DNA from: JBFWVD01 sp050246915
Lineage (GTDB): Bacteria; Actinomycetota; Acidimicrobiia; Acidimicrobiales; Ilumatobacteraceae
Direction of reading: 5' to 3'
Length of the DNA: 64,000 bases
Assembly (NCBI GenBank): GCA_050246915.1
Contig: JBFWVD010000002.1
Location: 1 to 64,000, forward strand
The notes beneath the pieces are model-generated. The model worked only from the letters and a program-made list of their open reading frames with translations, was not told the origin of the DNA and searched no databases. Positions 1 to 7,266 of the stretch are shown piece by piece (the stretch's first letter is position 1; each line of letters begins with the position of its first letter). The translations under genes were made by a program, and so were the position numbers.

Positions 1-70
1 TGGAGATGGCAGCTGCACCCCAGAACATGGCGAAGTTGCGTTGTCTGAGGACGTCGAAGGAGCCAGCCAT
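1..70 (-). CDS. MFS transporter, N-terminal fragment (cut by window edge)
   Basis: The minus strand from an ATG at 70 reads 23 residues beginning MAGSFDVLRQRNFAMFWGAA before the window ends. This closely matches the N-terminus of the next gene (MASAFSVLKQRDFGIFWTAA), so the two are tandem paralogues of a major facilitator exporter. The start lies 1 nt past the stop of the upstream gene (stop 72-74), so the pair is probably co-transcribed. Only the first cytoplasmic segment and part of TM1 are visible. Confidence 0.75.
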   Translation of the reverse strand, partial: MAGSFDVLRQRNFAMFWGAAAIS

Positions 71-71
71 C

Positions 72-1340
72 TCAGGTGCCCGGCGCGATGGATGCGGGCG
101 TCGTCGCCCCGTCGAGATCGATGAGGCGTTTGGCGTCGATGTGGTGCAGTGAACCCAGCACGCGAAGCATGACGAACAAGACAGCGGCGCCGATCGACAT
201 GATCATCAGCGCGTTGCGCATGGTGGTGGTGTCGGCCAGTACCCCGATGAGCTGAGCGCCCATGGGTGTGCCCGACAGCGCGGCGAGCATGTACATGCTC
301 ACCACGCGACCGCGCATCTGATCGGGGGTCAGCGTCTGCATGACGCTGTTGGCCGGCACGTTCACGGCCATCTGCGACATGCCGAGGATCACATATCCCA
401 CGAAGCCGACGCCGTCGATCCGGGTGGCGGCGAGAACTCCCGAGCCGACGATGAAGCCGACGGTGGCCAGGGTCAGCCATGTCGACGGTCGGAACAGATC
501 GCCTCTGGTGATGATGAAGATCGACGTGATGACGGCGCCCACACCCATGCCGAAGATGAGGACGGTGTTGAAGCTGTTGTCGCTGCGGCCGAGGGCCTCG
601 TGTGCCACCGCAGGGGACTGCTGGATGTAGCCCATCACGAAGATGCCCGCCAGCCAGGTCATCATCACGATGGTGCGCAACGTGGGTTGACGCCACACGA
701 ACGTCGCCCCGTCACGTACCGACGACCAGATCTTCGCATCGCGGTCCATCTGCTGCGTCGCTCGTGGTTTCACCACCACGAGCGCGGCGAGCACCAGCAC
801 GAACGTGATGGCGTTGGTGAAGATGGCAGACCCCGGACCCCATTGGCCGATCACGAACGCGGCGGCCATGGGTCCGACCAGACGTCCGGCGGTGAACTGC
901 AAGCTGTTCAGGCGCACCGCTGGTACAAGGTCCACCCGGTCGACAAGGGTCGGAATGAGCGAGGTCCACACTGGGAAGTTCAGGCCGGCCGCCCCACCGT
1001 TGATGACGGTGAGCGTCATGATCAACCCGATCGTGAGGCGGTCGGTGATGTACAGACCCCACAGCGTGAACGCGACGACCATCATGATGGTCTGGGTGAT
1101 GATGAGCAGTTTGCGGCGTGAGTAGCGATCGGCGAGGAACCCGGCGATCGGCGCCAACAACAACGTCGGTATGACACCGATCAATGCCGCCAATCCGAGC
1201 ACCGCTGCGCTCTTGCGGATCTCGTAGACAATCTCGGGCAGCGCCACGATCTGCATCCATCCGCCGGCGTTGGAGATCGCTGCTGCCGTCCAGAAGATGC
1301 CGAAGTCGCGCTGTTTGAGAACCGAGAACGCCGAAGCCAT
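72..1340 (-). CDS. MFS transporter, putative drug/metabolite exporter
   Basis: A 422-residue integral membrane protein with about 12 hydrophobic segments. Family motif A (GFLADRYSRRKLL, residues 67-79) sits in the loop after TM2, as in proton-driven major facilitators of the enterobactin-exporter/multidrug type. The substrate cannot be read from sequence. Its ATG overlaps the stop of the threonine deaminase gene (ATGA at 1340), so translation is probably coupled, and the paralogous MFS gene follows at once. Threonine deaminase plus two exporters could mean amino-acid or 2-oxoacid export, but that is only inference from context. Confidence 0.85.
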   Translation of the reverse strand: MASAFSVLKQRDFGIFWTAAAISNAGGWMQIVALPEIVYEIRKSAAVLGLAALIGVIPTLLLAPIAGFLADRYSRRKLLIITQTIMMVVAFTLWGLYITDRLTIGLIMTLTVINGGAAGLNFPVWTSLIPTLVDRVDLVPAVRLNSLQFTAGRLVGPMAAAFVIGQWGPGSAIFTNAITFVLVLAALVVVKPRATQQMDRDAKIWSSVRDGATFVWRQPTLRTIVMMTWLAGIFVMGYIQQSPAVAHEALGRSDNSFNTVLIFGMGVGAVITSIFIITRGDLFRPSTWLTLATVGFIVGSGVLAATRIDGVGFVGYVILGMSQMAVNVPANSVMQTLTPDQMRGRVVSMYMLAALSGTPMGAQLIGVLADTTTMRNALMIMSIGAAVLFVMLRVLGSLHHIDAKRLIDLDGATTPASIAPGT

Positions 1341-2557
1341 CAGTGCACGCCGCGCTCGACGTGGTACCCGGCGTCGGTGAGCGCCCCGATGATGTGCGTG
1401 GCGTGGATGGCGTCTCTCGCTTCGAAGGTGAGCTCCAACACCGCAGCCTTGGCCGAGAGCGCGGAGAACATGCGTTGGTGATTGACGTCAACAATATTGC
1501 CGCGTTCGTCGGCGATGATGCCACTCACCTTCGACAACGCTCCGGGCGCATCGGTGATGTCGACACTGATGCGCACGATCCGACCGGCATGGACGAGGCC
1601 GCGCAAGATCACCTGGGCCAGCAAGCGGGCGTCCACGTTCCCCCCGCAGAGCACCAATCCGACCCGGCGACCTTGGAACTGCTCGGGCCGGTCGAGCACC
1701 GCGGCCAATCCGGCCGAGCCCGCACCTTCGACGACGGTCTTCTCGATGTCCAGGAAGAGGTTCATCGCCTCTTCGATGCGCGACTCGGGAACGGTGAGTA
1801 CCTCGCTCACCAGTGCACGCACGATCGGGAGGGTGAGGTCGCCGGCACGGGGTACGGCTATGCCCTCGGCGATGGTTGCGCCCCCACAGCGGGGTTCGAC
1901 ACCGGCCAGGGCCGCGGCCATGGACGCGTACAACTCGCTCTCGACGCCGACCACCTCGGTGCGTCGTGAGAGATGGCGAACCGCGGTGGCGATGCCGCTG
2001 ATGAGGCCGCCGCCGCCGACGGGCACGACGATGACGTCGAGATCAGGAGCGTCGGCCAGCATCTCGATGCCGATGGTGCCCTGGCCGGCGATGATGGCGA
2101 CGTCGTCATACGGCGGTACCCACACCAATGACCGCTCCGCTTCGAGTTCGCGGGCACGGATGGACGCTTCGCTGAAGTCCTCGCCATGGAGCACCACCGT
2201 CGCACCGAGCGCCTCGGTGTTGCGGACCTTGATGTTGGGTGTGAGCCGGGGCATCACGATCGTGGCAGGGATGCCGAGCCGCTGGGCGTGGTGGGCGAGG
2301 CCCTGTGCATGGTTGCCGGCGCTCATGGCCACGACACCTCGCGCCCGCTCGGCTGCGGTCAATTGCAGCAATCGGTTGAGGGCGCCGCGCTCTTTGAACG
2401 AGGCGGTGAACTGAAGGTTCTCGAACTTGCACCAGATCTCGGCGCCACAGATCGCCGACAAGGTCTGGGACTGCAGCATCGGTGTGCGGGCCACCGATCC
2501 GGCGATGGCCTCAGCGGCGCGCCGCACATCCTCGAACGACACCGGCAGTGACCCCAT
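1340..2557 (-). CDS. ilvA: Threonine ammonia-lyase (threonine dehydratase) with ACT domain
   Basis: A PLP fold type II enzyme that deaminates L-threonine (or serine) to 2-oxobutyrate, the entry to isoleucine synthesis or threonine breakdown. The PLP lysine is K55 in SFKERGALN and the glycine-rich phosphate loop is GGGGLISG (181-188). Residues about 328-400 form a single ACT domain. At 405 residues it has the TdcB/short-IlvA layout rather than the about 510-residue two-ACT IlvA, so a catabolic role is possible. The ATG at 2557 is supported by a TACGAT box 8 nt upstream. It is the first gene of a run with the MFS genes and is divergent from the glycosyltransferase at 2620. Confidence 0.9.
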   Translation of the reverse strand: MGSLPVSFEDVRRAAEAIAGSVARTPMLQSQTLSAICGAEIWCKFENLQFTASFKERGALNRLLQLTAAERARGVVAMSAGNHAQGLAHHAQRLGIPATIVMPRLTPNIKVRNTEALGATVVLHGEDFSEASIRARELEAERSLVWVPPYDDVAIIAGQGTIGIEMLADAPDLDVIVVPVGGGGLISGIATAVRHLSRRTEVVGVESELYASMAAALAGVEPRCGGATIAEGIAVPRAGDLTLPIVRALVSEVLTVPESRIEEAMNLFLDIEKTVVEGAGSAGLAAVLDRPEQFQGRRVGLVLCGGNVDARLLAQVILRGLVHAGRIVRISVDITDAPGALSKVSGIIADERGNIVDVNHQRMFSALSAKAAVLELTFEARDAIHATHIIGALTDAGYHVERGVH

Positions 2558-2565
2558 GGGGTCAG

Positions 2566-2571
2566 ATCGTA
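2566..2571 (-). promoter_or_regulatory. -10 box for ilvA (leaderless start)
   Basis: TACGAT on the minus strand, 8 nt before the ATG at 2557. No Shine-Dalgarno sequence fits in that gap, so the transcript probably begins at the start codon. No clear -35. Confidence 0.55.
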
Positions 2572-2603
2572 GGGGCGGCTACTTCCCAACACGCCCGAGC
2601 GGT

Positions 2604-2609
2604 TACCTT
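2604..2609 (+). promoter_or_regulatory. -10 box for GT2 gene
   Basis: TACCTT, 10 nt before the ATG at 2620. It faces the ilvA box at 2566-2571, so the two divergent promoters share about 60 bp. Confidence 0.45.
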
Positions 2610-2619
2610 CTTGCCTGCC

Positions 2620-3363
2620 ATGGCCGCGAACTTCCAGCTGCTGACCATCTTCTTCCCCATGTGGAACGAGGAGGAGTACATCGGTCGAGCCCTCTCAGCT
2701 GCACGCGAGGCGTGCGAGACGCTGGTGGCCGAAGGGGAGATCGCCGACTACGAACTGCTGGTCATCGACGACGCTTCCACCGATGCCACTGGCCGACTGG
2801 CCGATGAGTATGCCGCCAACGATCGCCACGTTCGTGTGGTGCACCACCCGGTGAACCGCAAGCTCGGCGGTTCGCTCAAGACCGGCTTCGCCGAATCTCG
2901 TGGCGATCTCATCCTCTACACCGACGCCGATCTGCCCTTCGACATGGACGAGCTGATCAAGGCGTGTCGGGTGATGCGCCACTACGACGCTGACATCGTC
3001 AGCGCCTATCGACTCGACCGAACCGGCGAGGGCTACGTGCGCACGGTGTACTCGACCTTCTTCAACTCGATGGTGCGAGCCCTCTACGGCATCCGCATGC
3101 GTGACGTGAACTTCGCGTTCAAGCTCTGCCGCGGCCGCATCTTCCAAGACGTGAAGCTCAAGAGCGAAGGATCGTTCATCGACGCCGAACTCATCATCCG
3201 GGCCCGCAAGTACGGCTACGAGGTCGTCCAGTTCGGCGTCGACTACTTCCCGCGCACCCGGGGCGTGTCCACGCTGTCGAGCCCGTCGGTCATCGTGAAG
3301 ATCCTGCGGGAGATGTTCGCCCTTCGGCGCGAACTACGTGACATCCAACCGACCGGCGCGTGA
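2620..3363 (+). CDS. Glycosyltransferase family 2 (dolichyl-phosphate mannosyltransferase-like)
   Basis: A 247-residue soluble GT-A fold enzyme that moves a sugar from a nucleotide sugar to a lipid or polymer acceptor. It shows the N-terminal PMWNEEEYIGRAL segment, the nucleotide-binding VIDDASTDATGRL (49-60) and the metal-binding DAD in YTDADLPFD (100-108). There is no C-terminal membrane domain, unlike GtrA-fused homologues. The frame stays open upstream to 2482, but that part is antisense to ilvA, and the ATG at 2620 has a promoter box 10 nt upstream. Acceptor unknown; polyprenyl phosphate is a reasonable guess. Confidence 0.85.
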   Translation: MAANFQLLTIFFPMWNEEEYIGRALSAAREACETLVAEGEIADYELLVIDDASTDATGRLADEYAANDRHVRVVHHPVNRKLGGSLKTGFAESRGDLILYTDADLPFDMDELIKACRVMRHYDADIVSAYRLDRTGEGYVRTVYSTFFNSMVRALYGIRMRDVNFAFKLCRGRIFQDVKLKSEGSFIDAELIIRARKYGYEVVQFGVDYFPRTRGVSTLSSPSVIVKILREMFALRRELRDIQPTGA

Positions 3364-3424
3364 ACGACGAGCCGGTCGCTCGGTAGGCTCCCGGTCCCGG
3401 TCTCTGGAAGGATCTGCCCTGCCC

Positions 3425-4534
3425 ATGCGAACCCGCCACGTGCCGCTGCTGATCGCCGCAACGGTTGTCCTCGGGGGATGCTTCGGCTTCGGGGGCAAGG
3501 GCTCCGACTCGGCCGATACAACGGTGCCCGTGGTGTCGTCCACCATCTCCACCAGCACCACGTCCACGACTGTCGCTCCGACGACATCGCTCGTGAAGAT
3601 CGTCATCGACCGAACGCTGAAAGAAGGGATGAAGGGCGACGACGTCGCCTATCTGCAACAGCGGTTGACTGATCTCCGCTTCGATCCCGGTCCCATCGAC
3701 GGTCGGTTCGGGCCGAGCGTGACGCAGGCGGTGTGGGCGTATCAGAAGCTCTCCGGTCTCACCGGCAAACAGGTCGACGGCAAGGTCACACCGGAGTTCT
3801 TCTCTGCGATGCAGGATCCCTTGCTCCTCGAGCCTCGTCGGCCCCAAGGTTCGGCGAACCATGTCGAGATCGATCTGGTGAAGCAGATCGCCATCGTGTT
3901 CGCCGACGGCCGGCCCAAGCTCATCACCCACATCTCCTCCGGCAGCGGCAAGGACTTCTGCGATCAGGGCATCTGCTCCACTGCGTTCACCCCCGCGGGG
4001 GTGTTCGCCTTCGATCGCCGGGTGGCCGGCTGGCGTCAGAGCGAGCTGGGCCTGTTGTTCAATCCCGTGTACTTCAACCAGGGCATTGCCGTCCACGGCG
4101 CCGAGGTCGTCCCGCTGTATCCGGCCTCGCACGGATGCATCCGCATCCCGATGCACATCTCGAACTACTTCCCCTCGCTCGTGGCCAAGGGTGACCAGGT
4201 GTTCGTGTTCGATGGCGTGAAGGAGCCCGAGGAGTACGGGTCGCCGCCGCCGCCACCCAACGTGAAGGACCCCAACTGGGTGGACACCACGCTCCCGGGT
4301 GGATCGACCCTGCCGGGTCAGACAACGGTGCCCGGCACCGGCACCACGGTGAAGGGTGCGACAACCACCACCGGCAAGGGCGCCACCACGACGGTGAAGG
4401 GTGCGACGACCACCACCAGGGTCACCACCACGACCGTTGCGCCAACGACCACCGCGACAACAACAGCAACGACGACGACAACAACAACAACAACAACAAC
4501 GACCGTTGCGTCGTCAACGACGGTTGCTCCCTAG
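3425..4534 (+). CDS. Lipoprotein L,D-transpeptidase with peptidoglycan-binding domain
   Basis: A 369-residue exported enzyme for 3-3 peptidoglycan cross-linking. The N-terminus is a lipoprotein signal with Cys19 in VVLGGC. A Ser/Thr linker leads to a peptidoglycan-binding helical domain (about 64-130, KGDDVAYLQQRL). The YkuD catalytic domain (about 146-265) holds H224 and the SHGCIR motif (235-240) with nucleophile C238. The last about 100 residues are a Thr-rich, probably disordered tail. The ATG at 3425 follows GGAAGGA at 3406-3412, and a possible -10 box TAGGCT lies at 3384-3389, giving a short leader. The longer frame from 3338 would bury the signal peptide. Confidence 0.9.
   Translation: MRTRHVPLLIAATVVLGGCFGFGGKGSDSADTTVPVVSSTISTSTTSTTVAPTTSLVKIVIDRTLKEGMKGDDVAYLQQRLTDLRFDPGPIDGRFGPSVTQAVWAYQKLSGLTGKQVDGKVTPEFFSAMQDPLLLEPRRPQGSANHVEIDLVKQIAIVFADGRPKLITHISSGSGKDFCDQGICSTAFTPAGVFAFDRRVAGWRQSELGLLFNPVYFNQGIAVHGAEVVPLYPASHGCIRIPMHISNYFPSLVAKGDQVFVFDGVKEPEEYGSPPPPPNVKDPNWVDTTLPGGSTLPGQTTVPGTGTTVKGATTTTGKGATTTVKGATTTTRVTTTTVAPTTTATTTATTTTTTTTTTTTVASSTTVAP
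4438..4530 (+). repeat. Low-complexity ACR triplet tract encoding poly-Thr
   Basis: A run rich in ACA/ACG/ACC triplets, with an uninterrupted (ACA)n core at 4478-4500. It encodes an almost pure Thr stretch near the C-terminus of the L,D-transpeptidase. Length change by slippage would keep the frame. Confidence 0.8.
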
Positions 4535-4542
4535 GCGGCTCG

Positions 4543-4782
4543 TCAGGCGCTGACGCGACCCGTCCGCTCGACGGCCGGTAGCCGTAGGCCGACCGTGAGC
4601 GCCACGATCGCCGCGAACACGATCAGCACGTGTCGTTGCACGCCGAGGAAGTGGTACAGCGCGGCGCCGAGCACCGCAACGACCGCTGACAGCACGACTG
4701 CGAGTCGCCATGCTGTCGACCAACTCACCGTCGTGATCCTCATCTGTTCGCTGCCGACTCCGGCCGCATCCCGCGAGCGCAT
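4543..4782 (-). CDS. Possible small two-helix membrane protein
   Basis: This frame fills the 407-bp gap between the L,D-transpeptidase and the SDR. From the ATG at 4782 it gives 79 residues; a second ATG at 4743 gives 66. Two hydrophobic segments (around WRLAVVLSAVVAVLGAALYHFL and HVLIVFAAIVALTVGL, divided by a short polar turn) suggest a hairpin membrane protein with a basic C-terminus. I see no Shine-Dalgarno or promoter box for either start and recognise no family. It may be real but is weakly supported. Confidence 0.35.
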   Translation of the reverse strand: MRSRDAAGVGSEQMRITTVSWSTAWRLAVVLSAVVAVLGAALYHFLGVQRHVLIVFAAIVALTVGLRLPAVERTGRVSA

Positions 4783-4928
4783 CTGACGAATGAGATCCAG
4801 TTCGCCGCGAGCGTGTTGGCGGAAACCCGGGATCGTCACGCGATTGCAACATTGATTGCATCGTCGCCTGCCGCTCAGGCATCGAGCCAGGCAACGCGGC
4901 ACGTTCGGGTTGTCGCGGCCGCGCTCTC

Positions 4929-4934
4929 TAGTGT
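4929..4934 (+). promoter_or_regulatory. -10 box for SDR gene
   Basis: TAGTGT, 7 nt before the ATG at 4942. It supports this start over the upstream in-frame ones. Confidence 0.5.
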
Positions 4935-4941
4935 CGGTCCT

Positions 4942-5703
4942 ATGACGATCTCACTGCCCACGTTCTCACTCGATGGCAAGGTTGCACTGGTGACAGGGGC
5001 CAGCAGCGGCCTCGGTCAGCGGTTCGCCCGTGTGCTCAACGCAGCGGGCGCCAAGGTGGCCATCACCGCCCGTCGAGCCGATCGCCTCGAGGCTCTCGCT
5101 GCGGAGATGCCAGGAACCTTGGCGATCTCCGGCGACATAGCCGTGGCCGAGGACCGTGAGCGGATCGTGGCGGAGACCGCGGCGCACTTCGGCACCATCG
5201 ACGTGCTGGTCAACAACGCCGGCATCGGCGTCGCCGCACCCATCGAGACCGAGCGGCTGAAGGACTTCCAGAAGGTGCATGAGGTGAACGTCACCGCCCC
5301 GTGGCATCTCACCAAACTGGTCGGCCCCTTCATGGTCGGTCAGGGCTCGGGCTCGGTCATCAACATCGCGTCGATGCTCGGTTTCGTCGGGTCGACCCCG
5401 CTCAAGCAAGCCGGCTACTGCAGCTCGAAGGCAGCGGTGGTGAATCTCACACGCGAACTCGGACTGCAATGGGCTCGCAAGGGTGTCCGGGTGAACTGCA
5501 TCGCACCGGGGTGGTTCCCCACGGAGATGACCGAGCCGATGCAAGAGGAGCACGCGCAGAAGTACCTCGCCACGAACATCCCGATGGTGCGCATGGGCTA
5601 CGAGCACGAGCTCGACGGCGCGCTGTTGCTGCTCGCCTCCGAGGCCGGCAGCTACATCACTGGGCACACGTTGGTGGTCGATGGAGGCTGGATCGCCCGT
5701 TGA
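4942..5703 (+). CDS. Short-chain dehydrogenase/reductase
   Basis: A 253-residue classical SDR using NAD(P)H on a carbonyl/alcohol substrate. The Rossmann motif is TGASSGLG (18-25), the structural motif NNAG (91-94), catalytic Ser at 144 (NIASM) and YxxxK at Y159-K163 (YCSSK). The C-terminal TGHTLVVDGGW signature is typical of FabG-like and sugar/alcohol SDRs. The opening 'FSLDGKVALVTG' is common among gluconate 5-dehydrogenase-like enzymes, but the substrate cannot be assigned. It is a single transcription unit, convergent with the flavoprotein gene. Confidence 0.85.
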   Translation: MTISLPTFSLDGKVALVTGASSGLGQRFARVLNAAGAKVAITARRADRLEALAAEMPGTLAISGDIAVAEDRERIVAETAAHFGTIDVLVNNAGIGVAAPIETERLKDFQKVHEVNVTAPWHLTKLVGPFMVGQGSGSVINIASMLGFVGSTPLKQAGYCSSKAAVVNLTRELGLQWARKGVRVNCIAPGWFPTEMTEPMQEEHAQKYLATNIPMVRMGYEHELDGALLLLASEAGSYITGHTLVVDGGWIAR

Positions 5704-5730
5704 CGGCGGCGTGCTCGTTGATGGGGGGTG

Positions 5731-7206
5731 TCAACGCGCCTTGCGCACGAGCCAGTTGAGCTTCTTGGCCAACTCGAAGCTCGAATCGGTGGCGATCTGA
5801 CCGATCGCGCTGCTCAGCGTCGGAGACGGGTGAACGACGTGAGCCACGTCGGCCAGCTTCAGTTCCAACCCGATGGCCAGAGCGAGTTCGCTGATGAGCT
5901 CACTGGCGCCTCGGCTGAGCACGTGGGCGCCCACGATTCGCCCGCGCGCGGCGACGATGATGACCTCTCCTCCCGGGCCGGCGGCCGCGCGGTTGCGATG
6001 GTTGGGACCGAGGTCGCAGCGCCACACGTCCACACCGTCGCCGTGCAACGCTTCGGCTTCCGCTGTTGTGAGCCCCGTGTGCGCCAGCTCCGGATCGGTG
6101 AACAGCACGGATGAGGTGAAGGCGTCGGCTGGCGCGCGACCGGGGAAGAACATGTCGCGCACCGCGCGTGTCGCTTGGTGTGCGGCGACGTGACTGCGTT
6201 GCGCCGAACGCAGGGTCGGTCCCGCGCCGGGATCGGCGGCGTCCCCCACCGCGTAGATCGAGCGGACCGACGTTCGGCCCCGTTCATCGACCACGACGCC
6301 GTGAGGTCCGGTCACGATGCCGAGTTCGCCGAGCCCGAGCTGTTCGATGTCGGGGACGCGCCCCGCGGCGATGAGCGCGACCTCCCCGCCCCAACGTCGC
6401 GGCACACCATCGACGGAACCAGTGATCTCCACCAACGAGCCGGCGCGGCGGGCCCGGGTGATGTTGACCCCGGTGACGATGTCCACACCGTCGGCCCGAA
6501 GACGGCTCACGAGTTGATCGACAAGCACAGGTTCCTCGTCGATGAGGACTCGCCGTTCCCGTTCGAGCACGGTGCAACCCACTCCCAGTCGACTGAGTGC
6601 TTGGGCCATCTCGAGGCTCACCGATCCACCGCCGATGAAGACCACCGAGCGCGGCATGCTCGGCAACGACCAGAACGTGTCCGTGGTGAGCGACGTGTTG
6701 TCATCGAGGCCAGAGATGTCAGGCCGTCGCGGACGGCTACCGGTGCACACCAACACGAATCGCGTGGGGAGAGCGAACCCCTCGGAGTCTGCGGACGAAT
6801 CGTGCCCCGGTGCGATCGTCACCGTCACCTCGTGTGGACCGGTGACGGCCGCCTCGCCGTGGAAGAAGTCGACGCCAGCGGCAGCCAGGCCAACGGCGTC
6901 ACGGCTCTCGGCCATCGATTGCGATGACAGCGCCGCGACACGGGACCACACGGCGCCGTTGTCGATGGCGAGATCGGCGACGTGCACACCGACATCGCCG
7001 GCGTGGGCGATCGTGTGGGCGACCCGTGCCGATTCGATGAGAGCGTTCAATGGGATCGAACCGCTCCGTGCTTCACGACTCTCGATCGACGATCGTTCCA
7101 CGACCGCGACACGCAACTCGAGCGATGCAGCCATCCGGGCTGCGGCCGCGCCGGCGGCGCCCAACCCGATGATCACGAGGTCGTAGCGCTCGCTCGGCCC
7201 GTTCAC
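5731..7206 (-). CDS. Lpd-family FAD/NAD(P) oxidoreductase lacking disulfide-reductase residues
   Basis: A 491-residue two-dinucleotide-fold flavoprotein of the dihydrolipoamide dehydrogenase/mercuric reductase family. The FAD motif GLGAAG is at 14-19, a second pyridine-nucleotide motif (IGGGSVSLEMAQAL) lies mid-protein, and there is a C-terminal dimerisation domain. The redox CxxxxC is absent: the site that reads GCIPSK in relatives reads GSIPLN here (49-54), and the first Cys is E45. The C-terminal His-Glu dyad (HPTLxE) reads SPTLSS. It therefore cannot be a standard disulfide reductase. Quinone reductase or transhydrogenase activity, as in other Cys-lacking family members, is plausible. The GTG at 7206 is chosen because GGAGG precedes it by about 5 nt. 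Confidence 0.85.
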   Translation of the reverse strand: MNGPSERYDLVIIGLGAAGAAAARMAASLELRVAVVERSSIESREARSGSIPLNALIESARVAHTIAHAGDVGVHVADLAIDNGAVWSRVAALSSQSMAESRDAVGLAAAGVDFFHGEAAVTGPHEVTVTIAPGHDSSADSEGFALPTRFVLVCTGSRPRRPDISGLDDNTSLTTDTFWSLPSMPRSVVFIGGGSVSLEMAQALSRLGVGCTVLERERRVLIDEEPVLVDQLVSRLRADGVDIVTGVNITRARRAGSLVEITGSVDGVPRRWGGEVALIAAGRVPDIEQLGLGELGIVTGPHGVVVDERGRTSVRSIYAVGDAADPGAGPTLRSAQRSHVAAHQATRAVRDMFFPGRAPADAFTSSVLFTDPELAHTGLTTAEAEALHGDGVDVWRCDLGPNHRNRAAAGPGGEVIIVAARGRIVGAHVLSRGASELISELALAIGLELKLADVAHVVHPSPTLSSAIGQIATDSSFELAKKLNWLVRKAR

Positions 7207-7254
7207 GATCCCTCCGATCGAACAACTCCCTTGCCACGATGGCTCGAAGCACGT

Positions 7255-7260
7255 TACGAC
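7255..7260 (+). promoter_or_regulatory. Possible -10 box for molybdopterin oxidoreductase gene
   Basis: TACGAC, 6 nt before the ATG at 7267. The last base departs from TAnnnT, so this is weaker than the others. Confidence 0.3.
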
Positions 7261-7266
7261 GGGTGC

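Noticed and set aside
6982..7266. Upstream extension of the molybdopterin oxidoreductase
   Set aside because: It is antisense to the flavoprotein N-terminus; conserved homology starts at the CPLDCPDTC segment after 7267.
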